From contig NZ_JAQNDK010000003.1 in the NCBI RefSeq assembly GCF_028368935.1, positions 1,612,001 to 1,676,000 of the forward strand: 64,000 nt of DNA. The letters are read 5' to 3'. The position numbers and the translations under genes were made by a program. The notes below the pieces were generated by a model. It saw nothing but the letters and a program-made list of their open reading frames with translations, was not told the DNA's origin and ran no database searches. Below, in pieces: positions 41,397 through 50,496 of the stretch (within the stretch, counting starts at the first letter, position 1; every line of letters starts with the position of its first letter). This stretch comes from Sorangium aterium (lineage in GTDB: Bacteria; Myxococcota_A; Polyangia; Polyangiales; Polyangiaceae).

Positions 41397-42737
41397 TCAG
41401 CGCGAGCCGCGCTCCGTGGCCGCGCTCCACCGCGAGGCCGCGCGCGTCCGGCGACGAGCGCCCGCGAGCCCGAGCCCGAGCCCCGCGAGCGCGAAGGCGA
41501 GCCCGCCGCCCTGCCGCCCCTCGCCGCCGACCCGGCATCCGCAGCCGCCGTCACCGCTCACAGAGACAGGCTCGGACGCCCCGCCACCGCCCTCCCCGCC
41601 CCCACCCGCGCCGGCGCCGCCCGCGCCGCCGGAGCCCGCGTCGGGGCCCGGCTCGGGCGGCGGCGCGACGCAGGCGTGCGCCACGGAGTCGCAGACCTCG
41701 CCGTCATCGCAGTCCGCATCGCTCACGCACGCGACGCACGCCGGCGTGCCCTCCACGAGGGCGCAGCGCGGCGCCGCCGCGCTGCACGGGTCGCACGAAG
41801 GCCCGCAGAAGGCGTCGACGGCGCACGGCGCACACAGCGCGGCGTCGTTGCAGTAGGAGCCCGCCTCGCAGCCGTTGTTTCCGCTCTGGCCGATGAACTC
41901 GCGGCCGCACTGCGCACAGGCGTCCTCGTCCGACGCGGAGGCGTCGCCCGCCACGCTCCGATGGAACGCCGCCGGCTCGAGCAGCGTGAAGCCGGACTCG
42001 GCGAGGTTCGTGCTGGCGGCCTCGCCGGCCCTGAGCTGAAAATCCGCGAACTCGCCTACCAGGAGCGACACCTCGAGCTCTGAATGCTCGACGATCGCGG
42101 CATAGAGGATCTCGACGGGGTACAGGCCCTCCTCGGCGAACGTGACGGTATTCGTCATTCGCCAGCTGGGTGCGCCGAGCGCGGGTGGCTGCACCAGCAC
42201 CGGATAGGCGGCCTGCGCCGAGTCGTAGATCACGAGGGCCACGGCGTCGTCGGCGTAAATGCCAAAGTGGACCGGCTGCTCGACATACTCGGGCGGCACG
42301 GCAAGGTAGCCGCGCAGGCGCATGCCGAACGCCACGTCGGGCTCGTTCGCGACGAAGTCGCACCCTCCTGCCGGGCAGTCGGAGGCAGCGTCCAGAAAAT
42401 CGCCGAAGCTCACCTCGCCCCCGGCGCCGTACTTGTTCGAGAGATCGAGCGGTGTGCGCACCACGGAGCTCACGAGCTCTTCCTGCCCCGCGTCGAAGAA
42501 CGTGTTCATCTTCTCGATGAAGCCCGCCCCGTCGCTCGTCGAAACCCAGAAGTCGACATCTGGCTCGGACGATGACCTTTGCGCGCCGCACAGGCCCGTT
42601 CCTCCCCCGGCGGGGAGCGGAGCTACAGGACCTCCTTCGATGATCACCGGCTCGGCGTTCGCGGAGCCCGGTGCTCCCAGCGCCGTGGAGAGGGCGAGCA
42701 CGAAAGAGATCGTCAGCTTGGGACGTCGGTGGAACAT
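41397..42737 (-). CDS. cysteine-rich surface protein with PA14-like domain and MYXO-CTERM tag (TraA-like architecture)
   Basis: 446 aa from the ATG at 42737 (AGGAG about 7 nt upstream). A signal peptide is at 1-28 (ISFVLALSTALGAPGSANA). Residues ~45-240 include HFGIYADDAVALVIYD and beta-rich surroundings suggestive of a PA14-type lectin domain. Residues ~270-370 contain many spaced Cys (CAQCGREF, CAPCAVDAFCGPSCDPC, CVACVSDADCDDGEVC). A Gly-rich stretch leads to GCGCRVGG, a hydrophobic helix (LAFALAGLGLGLAG) and ARRRTR, a classic MYXO-CTERM sorting tag. This order is that of TraA, the kin-recognition receptor for outer-membrane exchange in Myxococcus. No TraB-like OmpA protein is adjacent, so the identity is inferred from architecture only. 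Confidence 0.7.
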   Translation of the reverse strand: MFHRRPKLTISFVLALSTALGAPGSANAEPVIIEGGPVAPLPAGGGTGLCGAQRSSSEPDVDFWVSTSDGAGFIEKMNTFFDAGQEELVSSVVRTPLDLSNKYGAGGEVSFGDFLDAASDCPAGGCDFVANEPDVAFGMRLRGYLAVPPEYVEQPVHFGIYADDAVALVIYDSAQAAYPVLVQPPALGAPSWRMTNTVTFAEEGLYPVEILYAAIVEHSELEVSLLVGEFADFQLRAGEAASTNLAESGFTLLEPAAFHRSVAGDASASDEDACAQCGREFIGQSGNNGCEAGSYCNDAALCAPCAVDAFCGPSCDPCSAAAPRCALVEGTPACVACVSDADCDDGEVCDSVAHACVAPPPEPGPDAGSGGAGGAGAGGGGEGGGGASEPVSVSGDGGCGCRVGGEGRQGGGLAFALAGLGLGLAGARRRTRAASRWSAATERGSR

Positions 42738-42934
42738 GGTCGCTCCTGGCAAGGGAAACAGCGCAACTACGCGGCCGCTCGCATGCAACCCGCGGCGCAC
42801 GGCACGTCACGTTATCCCGTGCTGGTAAGGCGGAGCCCATAGATCCCCTTCGCGGGCAAGATCCCGACGGCGAGCAGCGGAGTGTCCGCCCGCGGCGCTC
42901 CGTTCGTCGCCGGCGCGCGCAGCGGGCCACGCCC

Positions 42935-45802
42935 TCATCCGCCTGGCCGCGCGAGCGCCTCCCGCGTCGCCGCGGCCCCGGGGTGGCGCAGGCGCGCCCG
43001 CAGCGCCGCCGCCTCGGCGAGCAGCTCCCGCCCTCGCGCGCGCTCCTCGCCGCGCGCGGCCGCTGCGCGCGCGACGCCCGCCCAGTGCAGCGCGTCCGCC
43101 CTCGCCCACGCGTCCTCGCCCGCCCACGCAACAGCCGAGTCGGCGAGCGCCGTCGCGGACGCCGCCGCCCTCGCGCCGCGGGCCAGCGCGCACCGCGCGG
43201 CGACGACCGCGAGCCGGGCGCGGAACGGGCCGAACCCGCACGCTTCCGCGACATGCAGCCCCTCCAGCGCCTGCCGCGCGCCGTCGTCGAGCCGGCCAGC
43301 GGCGAGCGCGATCCGCGCCGCGAGCTCGTGGCACCGCAGCGCGACCTCCACCTCGCCCGTCGCGGAAGCCCAGCGGCGCGCCTCGACGAGGTGCGCCTCG
43401 GCCGGCGCGACATCGCCGTCGCCGCCTCCGTCCAGCAGCGCGAGGCCGAGCAGCGTGTGGCCGTGCGCGACGTGCCCCTCCCATCCCCTCCGCCTGCACT
43501 CGGCGATGTTCCGCTCCGTGGCCTCGCGCGCCTCGTCGCGGCGCCCGAGCGCGAGCGCGTGCTCCGCCTCCCAGAGCGCGCGGCGCGCCACCGGCGCGTC
43601 GCCCAGCTCCCGCAGGCGCGCGAAGCGCTCGCCCGCCGCGTCGACCTCGCCGAGGTCGTGCAGCACCGCGGCGAGCAGCGCCAGCGCGCGCACGGCGTGG
43701 ACCTGGTCCGCGGCGCGACGGGCGCTCCCCGCGGCGCCTCCGGCGATCTCCGCCGATCGCTCGAGCAGGCCGCGCGCCCCGGTCAGGTTGCCCCGCAGCC
43801 GCTCGGTGTACGCCAGCGTGCGCAGGCCCATCGCGAGCAGCGCCGGGTCGCCCAGCGCACCGGCGAGCTCGTTGTGCGCCTCGTAGCAGGCGCAGGCGAA
43901 CGCGAGGTCGCCGAGCGCACCGGCGTAGAGCCCCGCGTCGTACGCGAGCGACGCCCTCGCGCGCGCCGGCAGCGAGGCCGGCATGTCCCGAGGGTCGTCG
44001 CCGCCGGCGAACGCGCGCAGGATGCGGGCGCCGCGGGCCATGTCGCCGAGCTTGAGCCCGAGGTGCGCGAAGCCGCCGAGGGCGAGCGCGTAGATCTCGT
44101 ACGCCTCGCCCGCCCGCCCGGCGCCGAGCAGCTCGGTGAGGATGGCCTCGTACGCGTCGACCGCCTCGCGTTCCCGCGGCGCCCGGCGCGGCGCCTCGTC
44201 GAGGCGCGGCGGCGGCGCGGCGCTCCCCGCGGCGTGGACGCGCTCCGGCGGCACGCCGAGCAGCGACTTGAAGTGCTGCCGCACGAAGGGGTGCGTCGAG
44301 TAGCAGCGCTCGCCCGGGCGCGCCGCGAACACGAGCCCCAGCCGCTCCAGCCGGGCGAGCCCGCGCGCGAGCTCCGCGGCGCCCCACGCCGCCATGGCGC
44401 CCGCGATCTCGCCGCCGGCCCGCACCAGCTGGAGCAGCGCCTCCTCGCCGGCGCCGCCGGGGAACACCGAGAGGCGCGCGAGGAGGTCCCGCTCGCCCGG
44501 CGGCAGCGCGCGCGCGTAGGCCGACAGCACCGAGCTCAGGCGGCGGGCGAGGACGTCGTCGTGCTCGGCCTCGGCGAGGTGCGCCGCTTGCGCCGCGGAG
44601 AGCCGCCCCGCGTCGCCGCCGAGGAACGCGCCCACGTAGGAGCCGAGGACGGCGACCGAGAGCGCGTGGCCGCCCGTCCTCTCGAACAGCGCGCCGAGGG
44701 CGCCGTCGTCGCCGCGGATGCCCCAGCGGCGCAGGAGCGACGCGGCGTCGCCCTCGCAGAGCGGCTCCGGCCGGATCGCCGCGAGCCCGCCCTCTGCCCA
44801 GGCGGACAGATCCGCGAGCTCGAAGCGCGACGTGACGAGCGCCCGCGCGCCGCCGAGCCCGGACGCGACCGCGCAGAGCAGCCGCCGGAGGAGCGCGTCG
44901 TGGAGCTCGCCGTGCGCGCGCCCTGCGCCCCCCTCGGCCTGCACGGTCTCGAGCCCGTCGAGCACGAGCAGGTGCGGCGGCCCCTGTCCCAGCGCCTCTT
45001 TCAGCCGCGCGAGCTGCTCTCCGGGCGCCGCCGGCGGCCGCGGCGCCACCGGACTCGAGGCGCCCGCGCCCTGCGCGAAGTAGGCCGCCGCCTGGTCGAG
45101 GAACGCCTCGGTCCTGGGATCGTCGTAGAAGCTCCAGACGAGCACCCCGCCGGGCCGCGGGGTGTCGCCGAGCCCCTGGAGGAAGCGCTCGGCGATCGCG
45201 GTCTTGCCCGCCCCGCCGATGCCGAGGAGCGCGATCACCCGTGGGGACGGCGGCGAACCGTCGGCCCACGTGGCGAGCCGATCGAGGGTCTCCGCGCGCC
45301 CGACGAAGTGCCGCGCTCGCTGGAGCGTGTGCGCGTGCAGCGGGCGCCACGCCGGGGCGGCTCCCTGCAACGGCGCGGGCCCGCCGGCCGGCGCCTTCCC
45401 CCCTGTCTCCTCGTCGAGCGCCCTCCCCGCCCCCGCGGGCGCCTTCCCCGCCCCCGCGGGCGCCTCCGCGGCCTGGCTCGATGCTCCCGCTTCCTCTGCG
45501 GCGGGCTCCGCCCCCGGCGCCGCCTCGGCCCCGACGACGAGCAGCTCCGCCTCGGCGAGGCCGAGCTCGGCGCCGAGGCGCTCGATGATGCGCCGCCGGG
45601 ACGGGCTCCGGACCGAGAAGCCGAGCCGCGGATCGTTGACCGCGCCCGACTCGTAGCGGCGGTAGGTCCGCACGTCGACGCCGATCGACGCGGCGACCTG
45701 CTCCTGCGTCAGGTCGAGCTCGAGCCGCGCCCGCTGGAGGAGCGTGTGGTTGAAGCGGACCGCGGGCTCCACGCCGCCGCCCGCCCTGGAGACCCGTGCC
45801 AT
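42935..45802 (-). CDS. HTH-STAND (NB-ARC-like) ATPase with TPR-rich C-terminus
   Basis: 955 aa from the ATG at 45802. An N-terminal XRE-type HTH (~17-75, LTQEQVAASIGVDVRTYRRY) is followed by an Ala/Pro/Gly linker of ~70 residues. A STAND P-loop domain comes next: HFVGRAETL, Walker A GIGGAGKTA (~195), Walker B LLVLDGLET (~280), sensor RALVTSRFE and winged-helix region ending HPFVRQHFK. The remaining ~430 residues are helical pairs typical of TPR arrays. STAND proteins act as ligand-triggered switches; with a DNA-binding head this one likely controls transcription. No toxic effector domain (TIR, nuclease, protease) is seen. It is divergent from the 2OG oxygenase gene. Confidence 0.87.
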   Translation of the reverse strand: MARVSRAGGGVEPAVRFNHTLLQRARLELDLTQEQVAASIGVDVRTYRRYESGAVNDPRLGFSVRSPSRRRIIERLGAELGLAEAELLVVGAEAAPGAEPAAEEAGASSQAAEAPAGAGKAPAGAGRALDEETGGKAPAGGPAPLQGAAPAWRPLHAHTLQRARHFVGRAETLDRLATWADGSPPSPRVIALLGIGGAGKTAIAERFLQGLGDTPRPGGVLVWSFYDDPRTEAFLDQAAAYFAQGAGASSPVAPRPPAAPGEQLARLKEALGQGPPHLLVLDGLETVQAEGGAGRAHGELHDALLRRLLCAVASGLGGARALVTSRFELADLSAWAEGGLAAIRPEPLCEGDAASLLRRWGIRGDDGALGALFERTGGHALSVAVLGSYVGAFLGGDAGRLSAAQAAHLAEAEHDDVLARRLSSVLSAYARALPPGERDLLARLSVFPGGAGEEALLQLVRAGGEIAGAMAAWGAAELARGLARLERLGLVFAARPGERCYSTHPFVRQHFKSLLGVPPERVHAAGSAAPPPRLDEAPRRAPREREAVDAYEAILTELLGAGRAGEAYEIYALALGGFAHLGLKLGDMARGARILRAFAGGDDPRDMPASLPARARASLAYDAGLYAGALGDLAFACACYEAHNELAGALGDPALLAMGLRTLAYTERLRGNLTGARGLLERSAEIAGGAAGSARRAADQVHAVRALALLAAVLHDLGEVDAAGERFARLRELGDAPVARRALWEAEHALALGRRDEAREATERNIAECRRRGWEGHVAHGHTLLGLALLDGGGDGDVAPAEAHLVEARRWASATGEVEVALRCHELAARIALAAGRLDDGARQALEGLHVAEACGFGPFRARLAVVAARCALARGARAAASATALADSAVAWAGEDAWARADALHWAGVARAAAARGEERARGRELLAEAAALRARLRHPGAAATREALARPGG

Positions 45803-45925
45803 TGGTGCGAGCGCTCGATCATCGGCGATGCTGCGCTCTCCTGTCCACCGCGCTGCCCGGTCCTGCCCGGTCGTGCCCGGGTCCCGCCCTTCCGGATCCG
45901 GTCCGCCCGGGCCCACGCTCCACGC

Positions 45926-46501
45926 ATGAGCACCCTGCACGCCGAACGAACCGCCCAGTGCACCGACTACACCGACGATCTCCGCATCTTCACGGTGACG
46001 AACGTCCTGTCGCCCGACGAGTGCGAGGGCTTCATCGCGCTCGCCGAGGCGCGAGGCTTCGAGCAGGCGCCGATCGGAGGGACCGAGATCATCAACCTCG
46101 AGGTGCGCAAGAACGGCCGCGTCATCGTCGACGATCCGGAGCTCGCCGCGAGCCTCTGGGAGCGGCTCGCGCCGTGGACGCCGCCGAGCTTCGGCCTCCA
46201 CCGCGCCGTCGGGCTGAACGAGCGCTTCCGCTACTACCGGTACACCAAAGGCGAATATTTCAACTGGCACGGCGACGGGTCGTTCGTGCGATCCGACGGC
46301 GAGCGGAGCCTGTTCACCGCGATGATCTACCTGAACGACGACTTCGAGGGCGGCACGACCGATTTCTGGGGCGGTCGGAGCATCGCCCCGCGGCGCGGGA
46401 TGGCGCTCCTGTTCGAGCACCGCCGGCTCCACCGCGGGGCCGCCGTGACGCGGGGGAGCAAGTACGTCCTCCGCAGCGATGTGATGTACCGGCGCGGGTG
46501 A
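45926..46501 (+). CDS. 2-oxoglutarate/Fe(II) dioxygenase, prolyl 4-hydroxylase-like
   Basis: 191 aa from the ATG at 45926. The iron ligands are H115 and D117 in FNWHGDGSF and H169 in RRLHRGAAV; R183 in KYVLRSDVMY binds the 2-oxoglutarate carboxylate. The double-stranded beta-helix is the only domain and length fits the prolyl hydroxylase subfamily. The substrate may be a peptidyl proline or another amino acid. It shares a ~120-bp divergent promoter region with the HTH-STAND gene and converges on the Sir2 gene. Confidence 0.88.
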   Translation: MSTLHAERTAQCTDYTDDLRIFTVTNVLSPDECEGFIALAEARGFEQAPIGGTEIINLEVRKNGRVIVDDPELAASLWERLAPWTPPSFGLHRAVGLNERFRYYRYTKGEYFNWHGDGSFVRSDGERSLFTAMIYLNDDFEGGTTDFWGGRSIAPRRGMALLFEHRRLHRGAAVTRGSKYVLRSDVMYRRG

Positions 46502-46534
46502 TCCAGCGCCGCGCGTGCGCCGGCGCTCGGCGCC

Positions 46535-47401
46535 TCACCGGGGCGCCGCGGTCGCGCGGACGCCGAGCGCCTCGGCGAGGCGCGGCAGCACCTCGCCGGC
46601 CCGGGCCTCGATCTTGAGCGCGCCGAGCTCCTCGCCGCGCGCGGAGCCGAGGTTGATCATGGCGATCGGCATGCCCCGCTGCGCGGCGCGCAGCACGAAG
46701 CGGTAGCCCGAGAAGACCGCCAGCGACGAGCCGACGACGAGGAGCGCGTCCGCCGCGTCCACGAGCGCGAAGGCCGCGTCGACGATCGGCCGGGCCACGT
46801 TCTCGCCGAAGAAGACGACGCGCGGCTTGAGCGGCCCCTCGCAGCGGAGGCACGGCGGCGCCCGGAAGCCCGCCACGTGCTCGGCGGGCAGGTCGGCATC
46901 GCCGTCGGGGGCGAGGTCGGCCGCGCGGCGCAGCCAGCCGGGGTTCTGCGCGAGGAGCCGCTCCTGGAGGGCGGCGCGCCGCTCCATCGCGCCGCACTCG
47001 AGGCAAGCGACCTCGGAGAGCGTCCCGTGCAGCTCGATGACGCGGCGGCTGCCCGCGGCCTGGTGGAGGCCGTCGACGTTCTGCGTGATGAGGCCGTCGA
47101 GTTGCCCGCCGTGCTCGAGCTGCGCGAGGGCGCGGTGGGCGGGGTTCGGCTCGGCCCTGGAGAACCGCTCCCAGCCGATCACGGCGCGCGCCCAGTACCG
47201 CTGCCGGATCTCGGCCGAGCGGGAGAACTCCCGCCCCTGGATCGGGTTCCGCGCGCGGCGCCGCGTCTCGGGACCTCGATAATCCGGGATGCCGGACTCG
47301 GTGCTGCACCCCGCGCCCGTCAGCGCCACGATCCGCTTGCCGCGCAGGAGCGCGACGAGGTCGTCGAGCGGATCCGCGAGGAGCGCTTCGCTGAGCGGCA
47401 T
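46535..47401 (-). CDS. Sir2-family NAD-dependent protein deacylase (sirtuin)
   Basis: 288 aa from the ATG at 47401. NAD-binding motifs are LTGAGCSTESGIPDYRG and ITQNVDGLHQAAGS; the catalytic His lies in IELHGTLSE. Two Cys pairs for the structural zinc are CLEC and CLRC, 60-70 residues apart. VGSSLAVFSGYRF and the final INLGSARGEE strand complete the Rossmann site. With intact zinc and NAD sites it should be active, most likely removing acetyl or longer acyl groups from lysine. Unlike the Sir2 domains of defence systems it is a stand-alone enzyme of normal length. Confidence 0.92.
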   Translation of the reverse strand: MPLSEALLADPLDDLVALLRGKRIVALTGAGCSTESGIPDYRGPETRRRARNPIQGREFSRSAEIRQRYWARAVIGWERFSRAEPNPAHRALAQLEHGGQLDGLITQNVDGLHQAAGSRRVIELHGTLSEVACLECGAMERRAALQERLLAQNPGWLRRAADLAPDGDADLPAEHVAGFRAPPCLRCEGPLKPRVVFFGENVARPIVDAAFALVDAADALLVVGSSLAVFSGYRFVLRAAQRGMPIAMINLGSARGEELGALKIEARAGEVLPRLAEALGVRATAAPR

Positions 47402-47490
47402 ACGCCCGGGTTGTGGCCCGCCACGGCGCGCACCGCCAGCGTCGACCGCGCAACCATGCAACCGACATGCAACCGAGCAAAGGAGCTCCC

Positions 47491-47506
47491 CCACAACATC
47501 TCGCTT
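47491..47506 (+). promoter_or_regulatory. candidate NrdR box 1
   Basis: CCACAACATCTCGCTT matches 10 of 16 positions of the NrdR box consensus (acaCwAtATaTwgwgt as I recall it). It lies exactly 31 bp upstream of box 2, the three-turn spacing known for NrdR box pairs. Confidence 0.5.
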
Positions 47507-47533
47507 GACCGGCTCACTGCACCACCATATGTA
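47505..47533 (+). promoter_or_regulatory. sigma-70-type promoter of nrdAB
   Basis: The -35 element is TTGACC at 47505-47510. After 17 bp the -10 element is TATGTA at 47528-47533. The predicted start falls just before the riboswitch P1 stem at 47540. NrdR box 2 covers the -10 element. Confidence 0.6.
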
Positions 47534-47537
47534 GTGC
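47522..47537 (+). promoter_or_regulatory. candidate NrdR box 2
   Basis: CCACCATATGTAGTGC matches 12 of 16 consensus positions, including the near-palindromic CACC-ATAT-GTAGTG core. It overlaps the -10 element. NrdR with ATP/dATP bound at such sites represses ribonucleotide reductase genes. Confidence 0.6.
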
Positions 47538-47539
47538 CC

Positions 47540-47722
47540 ATGTTGGTGCCTCGGGCTTCGGCCCGGGGCTCAAAAGGGAACCCGGTGTGAGTCCGGGGCT
47601 GCCCCGCAGCGGTAAGCGAGAACGATCTCCACGACGCGCACTGGCCCTCGGGCTGGGAAGCGGTGGACCGTAGGAATCCGGCGAGAGCCGGAGCGCTCGT
47701 GAGCCCGAAGACCTGCCAACAT
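47540..47722 (+). ncRNA. cobalamin (adenosylcobalamin) riboswitch upstream of nrdAB
   Basis: P1 pairs ATGTTGG (47540-47546) with CCAACAT (47716-47722) perfectly. In order, hallmarks of the class-I cobalamin aptamer are GGTGCC, AAAAGGGAACCCGGTG, TGAGTCCGGGGCTGCCCCGC, GGGAAGCGGTGG and the B12-box-like GAAGACCTGCC. It lies ~270 nt ahead of the nrdA start. In Streptomyces, a similar element shuts off class Ia reductase when coenzyme B12 is present so that a B12-dependent class II enzyme is used. The expression platform is uncertain; two hairpins follow at 47877-47909. Confidence 0.93.
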
Positions 47723-47876
47723 CCTGCGCTGGGGAGACATCCCGCGCCGGTTTGACCTGGAAGCCTCGTGGGAGGCGGGTAGGTCCGAGCTGGCGCAGAC
47801 TCTCGCGCTTGTCCCGGTTCCGACCCCCTCCCGCGTTGTCTTCCTTTCGTCCGCGGGGGCGAGCGGTCGGTCCGAG

Positions 47877-47909
47877 GGCTCCTCCAAGGAGCCTGGCGCA
47901 CCCGTGCGC
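47877..47909 (+). promoter_or_regulatory. two hairpins in the nrdAB leader
   Basis: GGCTCC-TCCAA-GGAGCC (47877-47893) and GCGCA-CCCG-TGCGC (47896-47909) lie between the riboswitch and the SD. There is no T-run after them, so Rho-independent termination is unlikely. They may be part of the switch platform. Confidence 0.35.
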
Positions 47910-47989
47910 ATCGGCTGGCTTTCTCGTTCTCGCGGCATCGACGCGAGCGGTCCGGGACCGCTCGGAACGAGCACGACGAGGAGGATGCC

Positions 47990-50496
47990 ATGCTGAACGA
48001 ACCGTTGGTGAAGAGCAACGGCGCGGCGCCGTTGCGCGCGCTCCACGCGCCTCACGCGCCCGCCATGACGAGCGCCGGCGCGGAGGAGACGCTCCCGCAC
48101 ACGACGATGCGTGTGAAGAAGCGCAACGGCTCGAGCGAGCCAGTCGACGTCAACAAGATCGTCGGGCGGTGAGCCGCTCCTGCGCGGCCCTGTCCGACGT
48201 CGACGCGCTCCGCGTCGCGACAAAGACCATCAGCGGCCTCTACGACGGCGCGACGACGCGCGAGCTCGATCAGCTCTCCATCCAGACGGCGGCGTCGCTC
48301 ATCGCCGATGAGCCCCAGTACGCGAAGCTCGCCGCGCGCCTGCTCGCGACCTACATCGACAAGGAGGTCCGCAATCAGGAGATCCACGCCTTCTCGCAGT
48401 CCATCGCCGTGGGGCGGCGGCTGGGCCTCATCAACGACCGGCTCCACGGCTTCGTCGCGCAGAACGCCCGCAAGCTGAACGACGCCATCGAGCCGGGGCG
48501 CGACCACGAGCTCGAGTACTTCGGCCTGCGGACGCTCTACGACCGCTACCTGCTCAAGCACCCCGAGGCGCGCCTCGTCATCGAGACGCCGCAGCAGTTC
48601 TTCCTGCGCATCGCGTGCGCGCTGTCCGAGACGGCGGCGCAGGCCATCGAGCTCTACCGGCTCTTCTCGTCGCTCGATTACCTGCCGAGCTCACCGACGA
48701 TGTTCAACTCCGGGACGAGCCACGAGCAGCTCTCGAGCTGCTTTCTGCTCGACTCGCCGGACGATCACCTCGAGACCATCTACCAGCGCTACACCGACGT
48801 CGCGATGCTCTCGAAGTTCTCGGGCGGCATCGGGCTCGCCTACCACCGGGTGCGCTCGCGCGGCTCGCTCATCGAGAGCACCAACGGGCACTCCAGCGGG
48901 ATCGTGCCCTGGCTCAAGACGCTCGACGCGTCCGTCGCGGCCGTGAACCAGGGCGGCAAGCGCAAGGGCGCCTGCTGCGTCTACCTCGAGCCGTGGCACG
49001 CCGACGTGGAGGAGTTCCTCTCGCTGCGCGACAATACGGGCGACGAGGCGGCGCGCACGCACAACCTGAACCTCGCGAGCTGGGTCCCGGACCTCTTCAT
49101 GAAGCGGGTCGAGGCCGACGGCGAATGGAGCCTGTTCGACCCGAAGGACGTGCGCGATCTCCCCGATCTCTACGGGGAGGAGTTCGATCGTCGCTACGTC
49201 GAGGCCGAGCGGGCGGGCCTCGCCAAGAAGACGATGAAGGCCCGCGAGCTCTACGCGCGGATGATGCGCACGCTCGCGCAGACGGGCAACGGCTGGATGA
49301 CGTTCAAGGACAAGTCGAACCGCGCCTGCAACCAGACGGCGCTGCCGGGCCGGGTCGTCCACCTCTCGAACCTCTGCACCGAGATCCTGGAGGTGACCTC
49401 GAACGAGGAGTCGGCCGTCTGCAACCTGGGCTCGATCAACCTCGCTCGCCACACGACCACGCTGGCGGACGGCGCGATCGCGTTCGACTTCGAGAAGCTC
49501 GCGCGCACGGTGCGGACCGCGGTCCGCCAGCTCGACCGCGTCATCGACCTCAACTACTACCCCATCCCCTCGACGAGGCGATCGAACCTCCGCTGGCGGC
49601 CAGTCGGGCTCGGGCTCATGGGCCTGCAGGACGTGTTCTTCCAGATGCGCCTGCCCTTCGACGCTCCCGCGGCGCGGGAGCTCTCCAGGCGGATCTCGGA
49701 GGAGGTGTATTACCACGCGCTCTCGACGTCCGCGGACCTCGCGGCGGAGAAGGGGCGACACCCGGCGTTCGACGAGACGCGCGCCGCGCGCGGAGAGCTC
49801 CAGTTCGACGCGTGGAACGTCGTCCCGGAGGACACGGCCCGCTGGGAGGCGCTCCGCGCGCGCGTCCAGGCCGAGGGGCTCAGGAACTCGCTGCTGGTCG
49901 CCATCGCGCCGACGGCCACCATCGCGTCGATCGCGGGCTGCTACGAGTGCATCGAGCCGCAGGTGTCCAACCTCTTCAAGCGCGAGACGCTCTCCGGGGA
50001 CTTCCTGCAGATGAACCGCTACCTGGTCGCGGAGCTCAAGCGGCTCGGCGCGTGGAACGACGCGGCGCGCACCCGGCTCAAGCTCGCGGAGGGCTCGGTC
50101 CAGGGCATGGACGAGCTGCCCGAGCAGCTGCGCGCCGTGTACCGGACGGCGTGGGAGATCCCGATGCGCTCGCTCATCGACATGGCCGCGGATCGCGGCG
50201 CCTTCATCGATCAGAGCCAGTCGCTGAACCTCTTCGTCGAGAACCCCACGATCGGCCAGCTCTCGAGCATGTACTTCCACGCATGGAAGAAGGGGCTCAA
50301 GACGACCTACTACCTGCGATCGCGCCCCGCGACGCGCATCGCCAAGGCGACCGTGGAGGCGGCGCCCGACCGCACGCCCGAGGGCGGCGCCGCGCCGCGA
50401 CGCGAGGGCGGCTGGGGACAGGCGCCGCCGGCGAAGGCGGCCGCGGACGTGGCGTGCGCGCTCGAGAACCCCGAAGCCTGCGAGGCCTGCCAGTGA
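47990..50496 (+). CDS. nrdA: ribonucleoside-diphosphate reductase alpha subunit, class Ia, with apparent frameshift in the ATP-cone
   Basis: The 5' part begins at the ATG at 47990, with GAGGAGGA at 47978-47985. It encodes ATP-cone sequence (MRVKKRNGSSEPVDVNKIVG) but stops at TGA 48170-48172. The continuation (SCAALSDVDALRVATKTISG onward) is in another frame, entered by GTG 48169. One base seems lost in GGGCGG(G)TG; split coupled genes are the alternative. The catalytic domain is complete: redox Cys in SSCFLLDS and AVCNLGSIN, active site NLCTEI, radical-path YY in TTYYLRS, and C-terminal shuttle CEAC. It reduces NDPs to dNDPs. Together with nrdB (GTGA overlap) it forms an NrdR- and B12-controlled operon. 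Confidence 0.88.

Noticed and set aside
41397..42737. Calling this gene traA outright
   Set aside because: Only the architecture is visible; sequence homology could not be tested and no traB neighbour is present.
42671..45925. Plus-strand extension upstream of the 2OG oxygenase giving a 1276-residue frame
   Set aside because: The first ~1085 residues are antisense to the HTH-STAND gene and Arg/Ala/Pro-rich; only the last 191 residues carry the HxD...H fold.
46535..47401. Sir2 plus STAND as an anti-phage defence system
   Set aside because: The sirtuin has the full deacylase and zinc motifs, and the STAND protein has a DNA-binding head and no effector domain; no nuclease, reverse transcriptase or phage gene is near.
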